Source: Nitrospira sp. | GTDB lineage: Bacteria; Nitrospirota; Nitrospiria; Nitrospirales; Nitrospiraceae | Assembly (NCBI GenBank): GCA_009594865.1 | Contig: VOPT01000045.1 | Coordinates: forward strand, 1 to 64,000 | Direction: 5' to 3' | DNA: 64,000 bases | Shown here: positions 63,588-64,000 of the stretch, one piece after another | How the letters are laid out: every line of letters begins with the position of its first letter | Position numbering within the stretch: the stretch's first letter is position 1 | Made by a program: the position numbers and the translations under genes | Notes under the pieces: model-generated | Seen by the model: the letters and a program-made list of their open reading frames with translations, nothing else | Told to the model about the DNA's origin: nothing | Databases searched by the model: none

Positions 63588-63827
63588 GTGAACCAAGAGG
63601 ACAGCGATGGATGATTTCCGAATCCTTTTCCTCCCATCTGTCCCTAATCAGCACATTCACAGGGCCTGGGCACACATGCTGTCGCACGATGCCGCAGGCA
63701 GGAAAGGATGACTGTGGCGTTTATCGCCAAGGTGAGAGGCGCGCATTTTCCCGGAGGCTTGCCGAAAGCCTGTTCCTTTAGAGGCATTACTGCCCGCGTG
63801 GTATGTAGTTTGCGAGACGATCTACGT

Positions 63828-64000
63828 ATGCGACACCTATTGTTCAGCGTCATGGTGCTCGTCGGGTTGACGGCAGGCTGTGTCGAGTCGAAGGACACAC
63901 GAGGCGGCGCCCCATCGGCTGCGAGTCAGCCTGAATCTTCCAGGCTGGACGCGCTCTTCAGCCATCCCTCGCCCGATTCCATCCCCGGTGGGCAGCGCGG
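63828..64000 (+). CDS. Putative lipoprotein, 5' part (runs off window end)
   Basis: The frame from ATG 63828 is open to the last base (57 codons). It starts MRHLLFSVMVLVGLTAGCVE, a lipoprotein signal with probable lipidated Cys18. A Ser/Pro/Ala-rich stretch follows. Function cannot be told from the fragment. The 240 bases between it and the cytochrome hold no other feature I can see. Confidence 0.6.
   Translation, partial: MRHLLFSVMVLVGLTAGCVESKDTRGGAPSAASQPESSRLDALFSHPSPDSIPGGQR

Noticed and set aside
1..64000. CRISPR array, prophage or conventional IS element
   Set aside because: No regularly spaced direct repeats, phage structural genes, integrase or transposase were seen anywhere in the window.

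Overview
The window looks like a chromosomal segment of a Nitrospirota bacterium, most likely Nitrospira or a close relative. It is GC-rich and densely coded, and it carries many exported copper and heme proteins. It has a Rieske/cytochrome b complex whose cytochrome b is fused to a c-type heme domain, several PAS/sigma-54 regulators, and a TreT-GlgP pair. This placement is an inference from gene content. No rRNA, tRNA or nitrite oxidoreductase gene is visible.

Layout. 1-4892 is the 3' part of a giant multicopper oxidase (MCO-1), then a LolA/DUF4412-like exported protein, an amicyanin-type blue copper protein, an unknown exported protein and an SmbP-like metal-binding protein. 4900-6499 (minus) holds a PsbP-like protein and a SUMF1-fold protein. 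6674-10805 encodes a pyruvate (or acetoin) dehydrogenase E1-alpha, E1-beta and E2, plus lipoyl synthase. 10890-13452 (minus) is a MacA adaptor and MacB-type permease with no ATPase. 13706-20030 is a regulatory block: an NtrC-type response regulator, a four-PAS histidine kinase, a lone receiver and a PAS-sigma-54 activator. 20031-29954 is a second copper-oxidase module. It starts with a sigma-54 promoter and leader hairpin, followed by the 1645-residue MCO-2, a second blue copper protein, two SUMF1-fold proteins and a Cys-rich Crp/Fnr regulator.

30267-33798 has a hemerythrin-like protein, a beta-barrel, a CopD-like membrane protein and a CHASE3 membrane sensor. 34105-36172 pairs sulfide:quinone oxidoreductase with a TauE/SafE exporter. 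37456-42062 is an RND efflux operon. 42236-43966 is an ArnT-like glycosyltransferase. 44281-49705 contains an Mla-type lipid transport operon with an inverted-repeat element (possible MITE) between mlaE and mlaF. 50269-53261 is trehalose/glycogen metabolism (TreT, GlgP). 54022-59743 is a CusR/CusS-like two-component system followed by stress genes (UspA tandem, Rnk, OsmC). Matching 18-bp dyads precede both the regulator and the downstream genes. 59958-63587 encodes small c-type cytochromes and the Rieske/cytochrome b-c complex. The window ends inside a lipoprotein gene.

The most striking system is the duplicated copper-oxidase module. Each copy has a giant MCO, a strong hairpin after the MCO, a secreted blue copper protein with a C-x2-H-x2-M loop, and SUMF1-fold proteins lacking the catalytic cysteines of formylglycine-generating enzyme. 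A sigma-54 activator with a Cys-rich PAS domain sits just upstream of the second copy. By size and copper-motif layout the MCOs resemble the giant bacterial Mn(II) oxidases (MofA/MnxG class). An extracytoplasmic metal-oxidation or copper-dependent electron-transfer system is therefore a reasonable hypothesis, but the substrate cannot be read from sequence.
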